Assembly: GCA_023393065.1 (NCBI GenBank)
Contig: JAEWMX010000015.1
Span: 62,001 to 126,000, forward strand
DNA length: 64,000 nt
DNA from: Bacillota bacterium
GTDB taxonomy: Bacteria > Bacillota_I > Bacilli_A > RFN20 > CAG-826
Direction of reading: 5' to 3'
Both the position numbers and the translations under genes were made by a program. Below, one piece after another: positions 26,148 through 35,195 of this stretch. The notes under the pieces were generated by a model. The model did not search any database. It had not been told where the DNA came from and worked only from the letters and a program-made list of their open reading frames with translations. The stretch's first letter is position 1; each line of letters starts with the position of its first letter.

Positions 26148-26545
26148 TGAACAGAGATCAATTAATCGAACTCGCCATCGAAGCTAGGACCTTATCCTAC
26201 TCACCGTATTCGCACTTTGCCGTCGGTGCCGCTTTGCTTTGCAAAGATGGCTCGGTTTATGTCGGCAGCAATGTCGAAAACGCTTCCTATCCATTGAGCA
26301 TGTGCGCGGAGCGAAATGCTTTATATAGCGCCTTCATGGATCACAAGAGCCGAGAAGATTTCGTCGCCATGGCCGTCGTCGGCGATACTGATTCGCCAAT
26401 CACCCCTTGTGGAGCTTGCCGCCAAGTCATCAGCGAACTCTTTCCGATGAACGCGCCGATTTATATGGCTAATATGCGCGGTGACGTCAAAGAGACGACT
26501 ATCGCCGAGTTGTTACCTTTTGCCTTTGACGGAAGTGATTTATAG
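26147..26545 (+). CDS. cdd: Cytidine deaminase
   Basis: Zinc enzyme converting cytidine and deoxycytidine to uridine forms. Motifs: SPYSHFAVGAALL, NVENASYPLSMCAERNA with C53-A-E55, and PCGACRQV with C88 and C91. 132 residues, the short tetrameric type. Sits between ybeY and era, the same place as in many Firmicutes; start overlaps ybeY stop by one base, with AAGGAG upstream. Confidence 0.96.
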   Translation: MNRDQLIELAIEARTLSYSPYSHFAVGAALLCKDGSVYVGSNVENASYPLSMCAERNALYSAFMDHKSREDFVAMAVVGDTDSPITPCGACRQVISELFPMNAPIYMANMRGDVKETTIAELLPFAFDGSDL

Positions 26546-27418
26546 ATGAAATCGGGCTTCGTGTCAATTATCGGTCGACCAAATGTCGGTAAATCGACGA
26601 TTTTAAACGCTCTCATCAATCAAAAAGTATCGATTGTCACGAATAAATCTCAGACGACTAGAGATAATATCAAGGGCATCTATGAAGATGGCGAAAGTCA
26701 GATAATCTTCGTCGACACCCCTGGAATCCATAAACCCCATCACGAGTTGGGGCGCCTTATGAACCAAAGTGCCCTTGCCTCGACTTCGGGCGTCGAAGTC
26801 GTCGTTTTGGTCGTCGATGCATCCAAACCATTCGGCGACGGCGACAGTTATCTCTTTGCCGAACTTAAGGTCAATTGCCCGCTGATCATCGTCCTCAACA
26901 AGATTGATTTGGCGACGATCGATCAGGTGCAAGGCTTAAAAGCTCGATATGCAGAATTATATCCGAGCGCGACGATTCTCGAGATGAGCGCCATTCGCTC
27001 ATTTAATATCGAGGAATTAATAAAAATCATCAAATCGCACCTAAGCGATGGGCCGCGCTATTATCCAGTCGGTTCGATCAGCGATCGCGACGAGCAGTTT
27101 TTTATCAAGGAACTCATTCGCGAGCAAGTTTTGATGCAACTTCGCGAAGAAGTGCCACATCAAATCGCCGTCGCCGTCGAAAAATTCCAGATTAAGAGCA
27201 AGGCCGTCGTCGTCGAAGCCTTGATCATCGTCGATAAACCGTCGCAAAAGGCTATCGTCATCGGTAAAGATGGGGCTCGCATCAAAGCGATTGGTATCAA
27301 AGCCCGCGAAGCCTTGGAAGCGCGCTACGAAAAAACGACTTATCTCCAGCTCTATGTAGCAATTAAAAAGGATTGGCTCAACAATCCGCGCCTCCTCAAA
27401 GAATACGGCTATAAATAA
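26546..27418 (+). CDS. era: Ribosome-assembly GTPase Era
   Basis: GTPase that binds 16S rRNA through a KH domain. G1 GRPNVGKST (10-18), G3 VDTPGIHKP, G4 NKID, and the C-terminal KH loop VIGKDGARIKAIGIKAREALE (seen in pieces VIGKDGARIKAIG and AREALE). 290 residues. Follows cdd without a gap, and its stop overlaps the recO start, so the ybeY-cdd-era-recO group is probably one transcript. Confidence 0.97.
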   Translation: MKSGFVSIIGRPNVGKSTILNALINQKVSIVTNKSQTTRDNIKGIYEDGESQIIFVDTPGIHKPHHELGRLMNQSALASTSGVEVVVLVVDASKPFGDGDSYLFAELKVNCPLIIVLNKIDLATIDQVQGLKARYAELYPSATILEMSAIRSFNIEELIKIIKSHLSDGPRYYPVGSISDRDEQFFIKELIREQVLMQLREEVPHQIAVAVEKFQIKSKAVVVEALIIVDKPSQKAIVIGKDGARIKAIGIKAREALEARYEKTTYLQLYVAIKKDWLNNPRLLKEYGYK

Positions 27419-28137
27419 TGGAAATAATCGGTATTGTCACGCGTTTGACGCCCTTTAAAGAAAAAGACGCGATGATCAATGTCGTCGGCGCCGATCGAAC
27501 ATATTCTTTTTTGGCGCGCGGCGTCTTGGGAATCGCCAGCAAAAACATGGCTAGCGTTCAGCCTTTCAGCAAGTCGCGCTTTCTTCTTACCAAAGGTAAA
27601 GAAGGATTGTCGCTCCGAAGCGGAACCCTGATAAGCTCATATGCAAAAGCTAGGGAAAGTCTCAATGGTCTGACGGCTTTATCGTTTATCGGCGAGCTGA
27701 CCAACAAAGCGATCGAAAGCGAAGAAGCGGAAAAGGTATTTACCTCTCTTGATGCGGCGCTGAGCCATATCGCAGCCGGATTTCACCCTTTGACCATCGT
27801 CCTTTTATATTTCGCCGCCGTCTTAAAAGCCATCGGCTACGGACTCGAAGTGACAAAATGCGTCATTTCCGGTCAGAAAAGCGATATTACGGCGATTTCA
27901 TATCTCGATGGAGGATTTGTCGCATCGCCTTCTTTCGACGCTTTGCGCCATCAGAAGCGAAGCGAGCGCCAGCTCAAGATTCTTCGCCAGATCTTCCTGG
28001 CCAAACCCGAGGACTTTAATCGCGTGGCTTTTGAAAGCGGTGAATGCCTGGAAATAATCAAAGATTTATCAATTTATCTACAAGATGCGGCCGGCATCAA
28101 ACTTAAAAGTATCTTTCTATTAGAAAAATCTTCATAA
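27418..28137 (+). CDS. recO: DNA repair protein RecO
   Basis: Mediator that loads RecA on SSB-coated DNA with RecR. N-terminal OB fold: GIVTRLTPFKEKDAMINV and FLARGVLGIASKN; a helical C-terminal domain follows. 239 residues. Typical RecO proteins carry four zinc cysteines in the C-terminal part; I see only scattered ones (C near 145 and 220), so the zinc site appears to be lost. TAATG overlap with era. Confidence 0.85.
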   Translation: MEIIGIVTRLTPFKEKDAMINVVGADRTYSFLARGVLGIASKNMASVQPFSKSRFLLTKGKEGLSLRSGTLISSYAKARESLNGLTALSFIGELTNKAIESEEAEKVFTSLDAALSHIAAGFHPLTIVLLYFAAVLKAIGYGLEVTKCVISGQKSDITAISYLDGGFVASPSFDALRHQKRSERQLKILRQIFLAKPEDFNRVAFESGECLEIIKDLSIYLQDAAGIKLKSIFLLEKSS

Positions 28138-28153
28138 ATTTATTAACTACACT

Positions 28154-28159
28154 TATAAT
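28154..28159 (+). promoter_or_regulatory. -10 box upstream of glyS
   Basis: TATAAT in the 87-base gap after recO; the -35 (TTCATA region) is poor. The remaining leader holds no T-box specifier or AGGGTGG antiterminator motif. Confidence 0.35.
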
Positions 28160-28224
28160 AGGTTGACAACACATCCACCAGGGCATACACTTGGGCGGCT
28201 TGCGTTTTGCGCGGAGGAACACAT

Positions 28225-29592
28225 ATGAAATATGATTTTGACACAATCGTGAACCATTTGATCACCAGCGGTTTTGTCTATCAAGGTTCTGAAATTTATG
28301 GCGGTTTATCCAATACTTGGGACTATGGTCCACTCGGCTCCGAATTGAAAAACAACCTCAAAAGAGCTTGGTGGAAGAAGTTTGTCCAAGAGTCGCCGAC
28401 TAATGTCGGCATCGACGCTTCAATCTTGATGAATCCCCGCGTTTGGGAAGCCACTGGTCACGTCTCGGCCTTTAACGATCCGCTCATCGATTGCAAGAGT
28501 TGTCGGGCTCGACACCGAGCCGACGAGCTCATCAGCAAAGCCCATCCCGAAGTCAATGTCGCGTCCTTATCAAACGACGAGATGAATGCTTTTATCAAAG
28601 ATAAGAAAATTCCTTGCCCTGTCTGCGGCAAATCTGATTTTACGGATATTCGCCAGTTTAATATGATGTTTAAAACCCATATCGGCGTCGTCGAAGATTC
28701 GAAGTCGGTCGTCTATCTTCGCCCCGAGACCGCACAAGGTATCTTCGTTAACTTTCGCAACATCCAGCGGACTACCAGAAGAAAATTGCCATTAGGCATC
28801 TGCAATGTCGGCAAGAGTTTTCGCAATGAGATCACCCCCGGGAATTTCATCTTTAGAACTCGCGAGTTTGAGCAGGCTGAACTCGAATTTTTCTGCAAGC
28901 CAGGAACTGATCTCGAATGGTTTGAATATTGGAAGAGCTACTGCTTAAAATTCCTTAAGAGTCTAAATATCAATCAAGAAAAACTGCGTTATCGCGACCA
29001 CGATCCCAAAGAGCTTGCTTTTTATTCAAAAGCAACATGTGATATCGAATACGAATTCCCATTTGGATGGGGGGAGCTTCTAGGTATAGCCGACCGCACC
29101 GACTACGATTTGAAACGGCACATGGAATATAGTGGCGAGTCGCTCGAATATCTCGATAGCGACAGCGGTGAAAAATATGTACCATACTGCATCGAGCCGT
29201 CATTTGGCGTCGATCGTTTGATGCTGACGGTCATGTGCGACTCTTTTGTCGAAGAGCAATTGGAAAAAGACTCGCGCATAGTCATGAAACTGCATCCCGC
29301 ACTGGCGCCATATAAAGTGGCGGTTTTGCCTTTAAGCAAACAGCTCAACGAAAAAGCCAAAGAAGTAGTGAATATCCTCAATAAGTATTTCGCCGTTACT
29401 TACGACGAGACGGGAAGCATCGGTAAACGCTATCGGCGACAAGATGCCATCGGCACTCCTTACGCGGTGACCGTCGACTTCGATACGGCTAACGATCAAA
29501 GCGTCACAATTCGTGACCGCGATACGATGAATCAAATCCGCTTGCCGATTAAAGAACTTGTTGGATACTTTGGCGTCAAATTGTTCTATTAG
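28225..29592 (+). CDS. glyS: Glycine--tRNA ligase (single-chain, class II)
   Basis: Charges tRNA-Gly. 455 residues of the dimeric eukaryote/Mollicutes type rather than the bacterial alpha2beta2 type. Visible: SGFVYQGSEIYGGLSNTWDYGPLG, zinc-like CKSC...CPVCGKSDF insertion, motif 2 GKSFRNEITPGNFIFRTREF (in pieces GKSFRNEI, FRTREFEQAE), motif 3 EPSFGVDRLM and a C-terminal anticodon domain. GCGGAGG supports the ATG; a TTG 18 bases earlier lies in the ribosome-binding region. First gene before dnaG-rpoD. Confidence 0.95.
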   Translation: MKYDFDTIVNHLITSGFVYQGSEIYGGLSNTWDYGPLGSELKNNLKRAWWKKFVQESPTNVGIDASILMNPRVWEATGHVSAFNDPLIDCKSCRARHRADELISKAHPEVNVASLSNDEMNAFIKDKKIPCPVCGKSDFTDIRQFNMMFKTHIGVVEDSKSVVYLRPETAQGIFVNFRNIQRTTRRKLPLGICNVGKSFRNEITPGNFIFRTREFEQAELEFFCKPGTDLEWFEYWKSYCLKFLKSLNINQEKLRYRDHDPKELAFYSKATCDIEYEFPFGWGELLGIADRTDYDLKRHMEYSGESLEYLDSDSGEKYVPYCIEPSFGVDRLMLTVMCDSFVEEQLEKDSRIVMKLHPALAPYKVAVLPLSKQLNEKAKEVVNILNKYFAVTYDETGSIGKRYRRQDAIGTPYAVTVDFDTANDQSVTIRDRDTMNQIRLPIKELVGYFGVKLFY

Positions 29593-29639
29593 TAGTATTT
29601 TAGTATTTTATTAGTTAGGAAAGGAGGAGCCCATATATC

Positions 29640-31439
29640 ATGATATATGAATCAAGTTTAGTCGACGACATTCTTAAGCAAGCTGATATCGTAAATGTCA
29701 TCTCTAGTTATATAAACGTAATTCAAAAAGGTCGCAATTATGTGGCCCTTTGCCCTTTTCACGACGACAAAAATCCTTCGATGATGATTTCTAAAGACAA
29801 GCAAATATTTAAGTGCTTTGTGTGTGGCGCCGGCGGAAACGCAATCGGCTTTGTCGAAAAGTATGAAAAGATTCCTTTCGCGATGGCGATACGCAAGACG
29901 GCCGAAATCATCGGTTTTCAAGATGTCAGGCTCACTAAGCCAGTCAGCTATGCCCAAATCGATGAGACGCTCGCTCCTCTTCAGGATTGCATCGAAGATT
30001 TAACGACTTATTATCAATTCGGCTTATCGACCGAGGAAGGTGCCAAAGCCCGCGAATACCTCGAAGGTCGCCACATCGACCAAGATCAGCAGGAGCGTTT
30101 TCGTCTAGGCTACGCGATCAGAGACGGAAAAGGCACAGTTTCTTACTTACAGCAAAAAGGATATAGTCTAAAGACTATTGAGGGAATTGGCATCGCCTTA
30201 GCCAAAGCTGAAGGGACGGCGGATTCAAATGCCGGTCGCCTCATTTTCCCGATTCACGATGGAGATGGGAAAGTCATCGGTTATAGCGCCCGAAAACTTT
30301 TTGATGAAACCGAAGGGCCGAAATACATCAACTCTCCCGAGACAAAACTTTTTCACAAGAGTTCCGTCTTCTATAACTTACACAATGCGAAGCTGACAGC
30401 CAAACATGATGGCTACATATACGTACTTGAAGGTTTTATGGATGTCTTTGCCCTCGATAAAATCGGCATCAAATCAGCAATTGCTATCATGGGAACAGCT
30501 CTGACCAAAGAGCAAGCAAATATCCTCAGGCGCCTCAACGTTGAGATTCGCCTCTGCCTCGATGGCGACGCCGCCGGCCAGATGGCGATGATGAGAATCA
30601 CCGGAGTTCTCGATGCCGCCGGGGTCAAATATCGCCTCGTCTCGGAACCGGGAAACGAATTAGATCCTGATGAAATATTGCAAAAAAACGGCGAAGAGGG
30701 CCTGCGCAAATATCTTAATATGCTCGTCGATCCCTTTGAGTTCGCCTTAAACTATTATCAGCATACCAACCCTTTGGGTTCGCTCGAAGATCGTCAGAAA
30801 GTCGTGAATTACTTTATGCCGATGCTCGTGCAAATTCCTAAAGGCATCGATCTCGACAATCGCATCTTTCGCCTTTCAAAAGTCACGCGCTTTGACCCGC
30901 AGGCCATCGCTAAATTTGTCGATGAAGCCCGCAATCGGGCAAGCGCCGAGATTCCCAAAGTTTCCGAGCTTCCCGAGATGGAGTTTAAACCCTTCAGAAA
31001 GGATTTGCGGCGTCTGCAAAACGCGGAACGGCAGCTCCTCTACAGCATGTTTAAGGACAAGAACGCCGTCGACTTCTATGAAAAGAATGTTCAGTACTTC
31101 TACATCGAAGTCTATCGGCACATCGCCTTGCACATCATCGATTATCTCTCGAAGCACGATAGTATCGATGTCTCGCTTCTCATTAATGAGATCTCCATGA
31201 AAGAAGCGCCGAACAAAGACGAAATCATCAATGAGATCACTAGTCTAAACGCGAAGAACATCTATCCTGAGCCAACGGAAAAAAGCTTGCTCGAAATGCG
31301 CGATGTCATTAAAGAAGAAACGCAAAATCTCTACGAGAAGGAAGCTCTCAAAAAATCGTTGCTCGGCAAAACACCGCGCGAACAAGCGCGCATAATCGAC
31401 GACTACAATCGTCGCAAGATGAAAAAAATCGGCAAATAA
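29640..31439 (+). CDS. dnaG: DNA primase
   Basis: Makes RNA primers at the fork. The N-terminal CHC2 zinc finger has C38, H41, C59 and C62 (CPFHDD, FKCFVCGAGG). The catalytic core includes RLIFPIHD and the TOPRIM segment YVLEGFMDVFAL followed by LCLDGDAAG. A helicase-binding C-terminal domain follows to 599 residues. AAGGAGG precedes the start. Part of the macromolecular synthesis block glyS-dnaG-rpoD. Confidence 0.97.
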   Translation: MIYESSLVDDILKQADIVNVISSYINVIQKGRNYVALCPFHDDKNPSMMISKDKQIFKCFVCGAGGNAIGFVEKYEKIPFAMAIRKTAEIIGFQDVRLTKPVSYAQIDETLAPLQDCIEDLTTYYQFGLSTEEGAKAREYLEGRHIDQDQQERFRLGYAIRDGKGTVSYLQQKGYSLKTIEGIGIALAKAEGTADSNAGRLIFPIHDGDGKVIGYSARKLFDETEGPKYINSPETKLFHKSSVFYNLHNAKLTAKHDGYIYVLEGFMDVFALDKIGIKSAIAIMGTALTKEQANILRRLNVEIRLCLDGDAAGQMAMMRITGVLDAAGVKYRLVSEPGNELDPDEILQKNGEEGLRKYLNMLVDPFEFALNYYQHTNPLGSLEDRQKVVNYFMPMLVQIPKGIDLDNRIFRLSKVTRFDPQAIAKFVDEARNRASAEIPKVSELPEMEFKPFRKDLRRLQNAERQLLYSMFKDKNAVDFYEKNVQYFYIEVYRHIALHIIDYLSKHDSIDVSLLINEISMKEAPNKDEIINEITSLNAKNIYPEPTEKSLLEMRDVIKEETQNLYEKEALKKSLLGKTPREQARIIDDYNRRKMKKIGK

Positions 31440-31455
31440 CCGAAGAGGAGAAAAT

Positions 31456-32856
31456 ATGGCAAATAAGAACAAGGGCGTAGAAAAAATTGACGAAAAAGGT
31501 CAAAAGGCCAAACCCGCTAAGGTTAAGGATGCCAAATCGCCACTCAGTAAAAAACCTGTCGACGTGAAAAAAGAAGCGAAGGCCAAAAAAACAAAAGCCG
31601 AAGCGAAAGCGAACAAGAAGACCAAAAAAGGCGACGAAGACGAGGAAGAGCCCGTTATTATCGTCGACGAGGAAGAAGAGATTGAATCGCTCGAGACGAT
31701 TAAAAAGCGAATCGTCAAAACCTTTAAGGAACGCGGCTTCATCGACATGAGCGAAGTCCTCGATGAAACCTCACACCTTGATCTATCCGATTCTGATGTC
31801 GAAGACTTAATCGTCTTCTTTAAGAGCAAAGGGGTCGATGTCATCTCCGATATCGATGCCGAAGCCGATATAGATGATATTCCTGAAGAAGAAATCGCCA
31901 AAGGCGAGACCCTCGTCGAGGATATAATCGACGAAGACGAGGAAGCAGATGATGAAGAGGTCGAGGCCCTTGCTGAAATCGACGATTTGTCTAAGCTTGC
32001 AACCGGCGAAGTCAAAGTCAACGACTCCGTCAAAATGTATCTTAAAGAGATCGGCCGCGTCGATTTGTTGCGCCCGGAAGAAGAGCCGATTTTGGCCAAG
32101 CGCATCCTCGAGGGCGATATGGCGGCGAAAAATGAATTGATCAACGCCAACCTGCGCCTCGTCATCAACATCGCCAAACATTACAGTCGCGGTAAAGCCA
32201 TGGATTTTCTTGATTTGATTCAAGAAGGCAATCTCGGCCTCATGAAAGCCGTCGATAAATTCGACTACACGAAAGGCTTTAAGTTTTCGACTTATGCGAC
32301 ATGGTGGATTCGCCAGTCAATCGCACGCGCCATCGCCGACCAAGCTCGGACAATTCGCATTCCCGTCCACATGGTAGAAACGATCAATAAGATGAAGCGG
32401 GTGCAAAGGCAACTCGTCCAGCGCTTTGGACGCGAGCCAACTGCCGAAGAAATTTCCGATGAGCTCGAAGGATTCCTCTCCCCCGAACGAATTCGCGAAA
32501 TTCAAAGAATCGCCCTCGATCCGGTTTCTTTAGAATCGCCAATCGGCGAAGAAGAAGACTCCCACCTCGGTGATTTTATCGAAGATAAAGAAGCCGAGAC
32601 ACCAGTTGATTTCACGACCAAATCTCTTTTAAAAGATGAATTGTACGAAGTCATGAAAGATTTGACCGACCGCGAGGAGCGGGTTTTGCGCCTGCGCTAT
32701 GGACTCGATGATAATCGGCCGCGAACGCTCGAAGAAGTCGGGCGCGAATTTGGCGTCACTCGTGAGCGAATACGTCAAATAGAAGCTAAGGCCATTCGCA
32801 AGCTTCGCCATCCGACTAGAGCGAAGCGCTTGGGAGATTTTCGCGATTCGCGATGA
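31456..32856 (+). CDS. rpoD: Primary RNA polymerase sigma factor (SigA/RpoD)
   Basis: Housekeeping sigma factor. Region 1.2-2 shows VKMYLKEIGRVDLL, NLRLVINIAKHYS, DLIQEGNLGLMKAVDKFDY and FSTYATWWIRQSIARAI; region 4 ends with LEEVGREFGVTRERIRQIEAKAIRKLRH (pieces GREFGVTRERIRQIE). 466 residues. The first 60 are a Lys/Ala-rich tail, then a very acidic stretch (65-80) before a region 1.1-like domain. The promoters found in this window match this factor. Starts 16 bases after dnaG with GAGGAG. Confidence 0.97.
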   Translation: MANKNKGVEKIDEKGQKAKPAKVKDAKSPLSKKPVDVKKEAKAKKTKAEAKANKKTKKGDEDEEEPVIIVDEEEEIESLETIKKRIVKTFKERGFIDMSEVLDETSHLDLSDSDVEDLIVFFKSKGVDVISDIDAEADIDDIPEEEIAKGETLVEDIIDEDEEADDEEVEALAEIDDLSKLATGEVKVNDSVKMYLKEIGRVDLLRPEEEPILAKRILEGDMAAKNELINANLRLVINIAKHYSRGKAMDFLDLIQEGNLGLMKAVDKFDYTKGFKFSTYATWWIRQSIARAIADQARTIRIPVHMVETINKMKRVQRQLVQRFGREPTAEEISDELEGFLSPERIREIQRIALDPVSLESPIGEEEDSHLGDFIEDKEAETPVDFTTKSLLKDELYEVMKDLTDREERVLRLRYGLDDNRPRTLEEVGREFGVTRERIRQIEAKAIRKLRHPTRAKRLGDFRDSR

Positions 32857-33512
32857 TTAAAATAGGAAAACGGCTGATTGCCATCGCCAGCTTTGTCGAT
32901 AAGTGCTCCGTCGTCGCCGATGTCGGCGCCGATCACGGCAAACTTCTCATTCACCTGGCTGAATTAGGTAAAGTTGCAAAAGGCTACGGCATAGAAAACA
33001 AAAGTGGCCCTTTTCAAATTTTAGAGAGTAATTTGTACCATCACAATCAGGCTGAGTTGCAAGCACTACTTCAAGACGGCATCACCAAGCTCGAAAAAGA
33101 TGTCGATACGCTCGTCTTAGCCGGCCTCGGCGGAGAGACGATTATCAACATCCTCAAAAGCGGCGCTGAGAACTTAGAAAACGTCAAGACGATCATCACC
33201 GATTCGCACACTTCAATCGGCGAAGTTCGGCGCTACATCGTCAGTTTAGGATTTATCATCAAAGATGAGGTGCTCATCGAAGAAAAAAGTAAGTTCTACG
33301 AAATATGCAAATTCGAGAGGAGCGAAACGCCGAGAAATTATACTGATTTCGAATATCGCTACGGCCCGATCATCATTCAGAGCCAAGCCTTTAAACACTA
33401 CGCCCTCATTATCATTAAAAGGATGGATGCCATTCTTAATAAAGATCTTCCGGAGGCGATGAAAAACCTCGTGCGTCAAGAAAGAGAGATTTTATTGACC
33501 TATGAAAACTAA
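32853..33512 (+). CDS. trmK: tRNA (adenine-22-N1)-methyltransferase
   Basis: Rossmann-fold SAM methyltransferase modifying A22 in tRNA. VADVGADHGKLLIHL is motif I; GLGGETIINIL and TDSHTSIGEVRRYI follow, as in the Bacillus enzyme (YqfN). 219 residues. Overlaps rpoD by 4 bases (ATGA). Its place between sigA and the NIF3-family gene is the same in Bacillus. Confidence 0.93.
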   Translation: MIKIGKRLIAIASFVDKCSVVADVGADHGKLLIHLAELGKVAKGYGIENKSGPFQILESNLYHHNQAELQALLQDGITKLEKDVDTLVLAGLGGETIINILKSGAENLENVKTIITDSHTSIGEVRRYIVSLGFIIKDEVLIEEKSKFYEICKFERSETPRNYTDFEYRYGPIIIQSQAFKHYALIIIKRMDAILNKDLPEAMKNLVRQEREILLTYEN

Positions 33513-34284
33513 AGCTTTAATTCGCAAGCTGGCGGTTCGCTTTCCCAAGCGGATTGCCGAACCTGGTGACCGGGTCGGTTTAATGACCGGTAAATTAAAA
33601 GACGAAACCAAACGCATTGTCGTCTGCCTTGATTTTGACGAGGAAGTGATGCGGCGCATCGAAGCGATGAACGATGGCGATATCGATCTTATCTTAACCC
33701 ATCACCCGTTCTTGTATCGCTCCCGCTATCAAGTGTTCAAAAATGACGAAGTCAAGAAGAGGTTGACGGAAAAAGTCGACGCTCTCGGCATTCCCGTCTA
33801 CAGCATGCACACCAACTTCGACAGCGGGAAAGGCGGAATGAACGACGCTTTAGCGTCCGCTCTCGGCTTAGTCGACATTCGCCAGCTAGAAACCATGCCG
33901 ATGGCACGCGGTGGGCGCCTCCAACATAAGATGGGGGTCAAACAGTTTGCTAAAGAAGCGGCTCGTTTGCTCAAAGTGCCTTACGGCTTGCTCATCGATG
34001 CCGGTAAAGCCGAGATTGAGACGGTGGCGATCATCGGTGGCGGTGGCAGTTCGTATTTTCATAATGCCTTACAAGAAGGCTATGACATCTATATTAGCGG
34101 CGACGCTCCCCATCACGTCCGACGCGATGTCGTCTTACGCAATTACAACTATCTTGATCTGCCGCACGAAATCGAGCGCATTTTCGTCACCCAGATGAGC
34201 AAAATATTAAAAGAGATCAGCGAAGATCTCGAAGTCATCGCCATCAATCACGAAGAGACGCCAAAAGTTATTTTAATAGATTGA
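33502..34284 (+). CDS. NIF3-family dinuclear-metal protein (YqfO-like)
   Basis: 260 residues. Metal ligands are visible in ILTHHPFLYR, VYSMHTNFDSGKGGMND and, near the end, ISGDAPHH and AINHEE. Family members form toroidal hexamers; the enzymatic role is uncertain, with GTP cyclohydrolase-like activity claimed for some. The Bacillus protein is longer because of an inserted PII-like domain, which is absent here. Overlaps trmK by 11 bases; its last 17 bases overlap convergent ispH. Confidence 0.88.
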   Translation: MKTKALIRKLAVRFPKRIAEPGDRVGLMTGKLKDETKRIVVCLDFDEEVMRRIEAMNDGDIDLILTHHPFLYRSRYQVFKNDEVKKRLTEKVDALGIPVYSMHTNFDSGKGGMNDALASALGLVDIRQLETMPMARGGRLQHKMGVKQFAKEAARLLKVPYGLLIDAGKAEIETVAIIGGGGSSYFHNALQEGYDIYISGDAPHHVRRDVVLRNYNYLDLPHEIERIFVTQMSKILKEISEDLEVIAINHEETPKVILID

Positions 34285-35140
34285 GTTTTAATACGACGCG
34301 ATTAGTTGTTTCTAACGGCGTCGAGGCCCCCGAAACAACAGCGACTGTATTGATGCCCTCAAGCTCTTTTTTGTCAATTTCTCGCTCGTTTAGAATACGA
34401 ATAACACGAGCGTGAGGAAGTCTTTTACGTGCCATCTCAGCAAGCGATGCGGTGTTGCTGCTGTTGTCACCGCCGATGATGTAGACGAGTTCAGTATTTA
34501 CATCTAGATCAAGCACGGCTTTTTGCCTCATGCGCGTAGCGTTGCAAATTTCGTCGGCGATGCGGGCAGCAGGCATTTTATGCATGATTAAATCGTGGAT
34601 ATTAGCCAACTCAATCTGCGAGAGCGTCGTCTGGTTTATCACCAAAGGTGATTTATCAGCAATTTTCAGCAGCAAAAAGTCTTTTTCATCCTCGATTAAG
34701 AAGACATCGTCGCCAAGCGATGCGGCGGCATTGGCTTCCGGGTGATTCTTTTTGCCGATATAGATGACTTGATGCCCGTTTTTAAGTTCGTTGAGAATGA
34801 TGCGGTGATTAGTCGTGACCATCGGGCATGTCGCATCATAAACGATCATCTCCTTGCGTTTTGCAATGTCATCTAAAGACACTTCGTGGCCGTGGGCCGT
34901 AAAGATGACGACGGAGCGATTCGGCAATTCCTCGAGCAGCTGAGCGGGTCTTTTTTGGATGTCGCGGACAGTGGTGATGCCAAGATCTTCTAATTCCTGA
35001 ATGACATCTTCGTTGTGGACGATGCTACCCAAGACGAAAACGGGGCAATCGCGATGGCGGCTTCGCACTTCTTTGGCGAGGTTGATCGCGCGGATGACTC
35101 CCGAGCAGTAACCATGGGGTCGAGCGACGAAAACATTCAT
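34268..35140 (-). CDS. ispH: 4-hydroxy-3-methylbut-2-enyl diphosphate reductase
   Basis: Last step of the MEP isoprenoid pathway, giving IPP and DMAPP with an iron-sulfur cluster. The three cluster cysteines are C12 (HGYCSGV), C105 (DATCPMV) and C199 (EICNATRMRQ). 290 residues. The ATG has no Shine-Dalgarno sequence; an extended -10-like TGCTATGAT ends 6 bases before it, so the mRNA may be leaderless. ispG and dxs are elsewhere in the window. Confidence 0.95.
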   Translation of the reverse strand: MNVFVARPHGYCSGVIRAINLAKEVRSRHRDCPVFVLGSIVHNEDVIQELEDLGITTVRDIQKRPAQLLEELPNRSVVIFTAHGHEVSLDDIAKRKEMIVYDATCPMVTTNHRIILNELKNGHQVIYIGKKNHPEANAAASLGDDVFLIEDEKDFLLLKIADKSPLVINQTTLSQIELANIHDLIMHKMPAARIADEICNATRMRQKAVLDLDVNTELVYIIGGDNSSNTASLAEMARKRLPHARVIRILNEREIDKKELEGINTVAVVSGASTPLETTNRVVLKLNLLK

Positions 35141-35146
35141 GTGTTT

Positions 35147-35152
35147 ATCATA
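35147..35152 (-). promoter_or_regulatory. Extended -10 element just before ispH
   Basis: On the minus strand TGCTATGAT lies directly upstream of the ispH ATG, with only 6 bases between. With a normal +1, transcription would start at or next to the ATG. Confidence 0.4.
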
Positions 35153-35195
35153 GCATAGGCAACTTTATTCCGTGTATAATTATCAAGGAGCAAAA

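Noticed and set aside
28138..28224. Possible T-box before glyS
   Set aside because: Only 87 bases and no AGGGTGG-type antiterminator sequence or specifier hairpin.
29600..29614. TTAGTATTTTATTAG, shared with 61701-61715, as a mobile repeat
   Set aside because: Low-complexity AT sequence of only 15 bases in opposite gene orientation; chance is enough to explain it.
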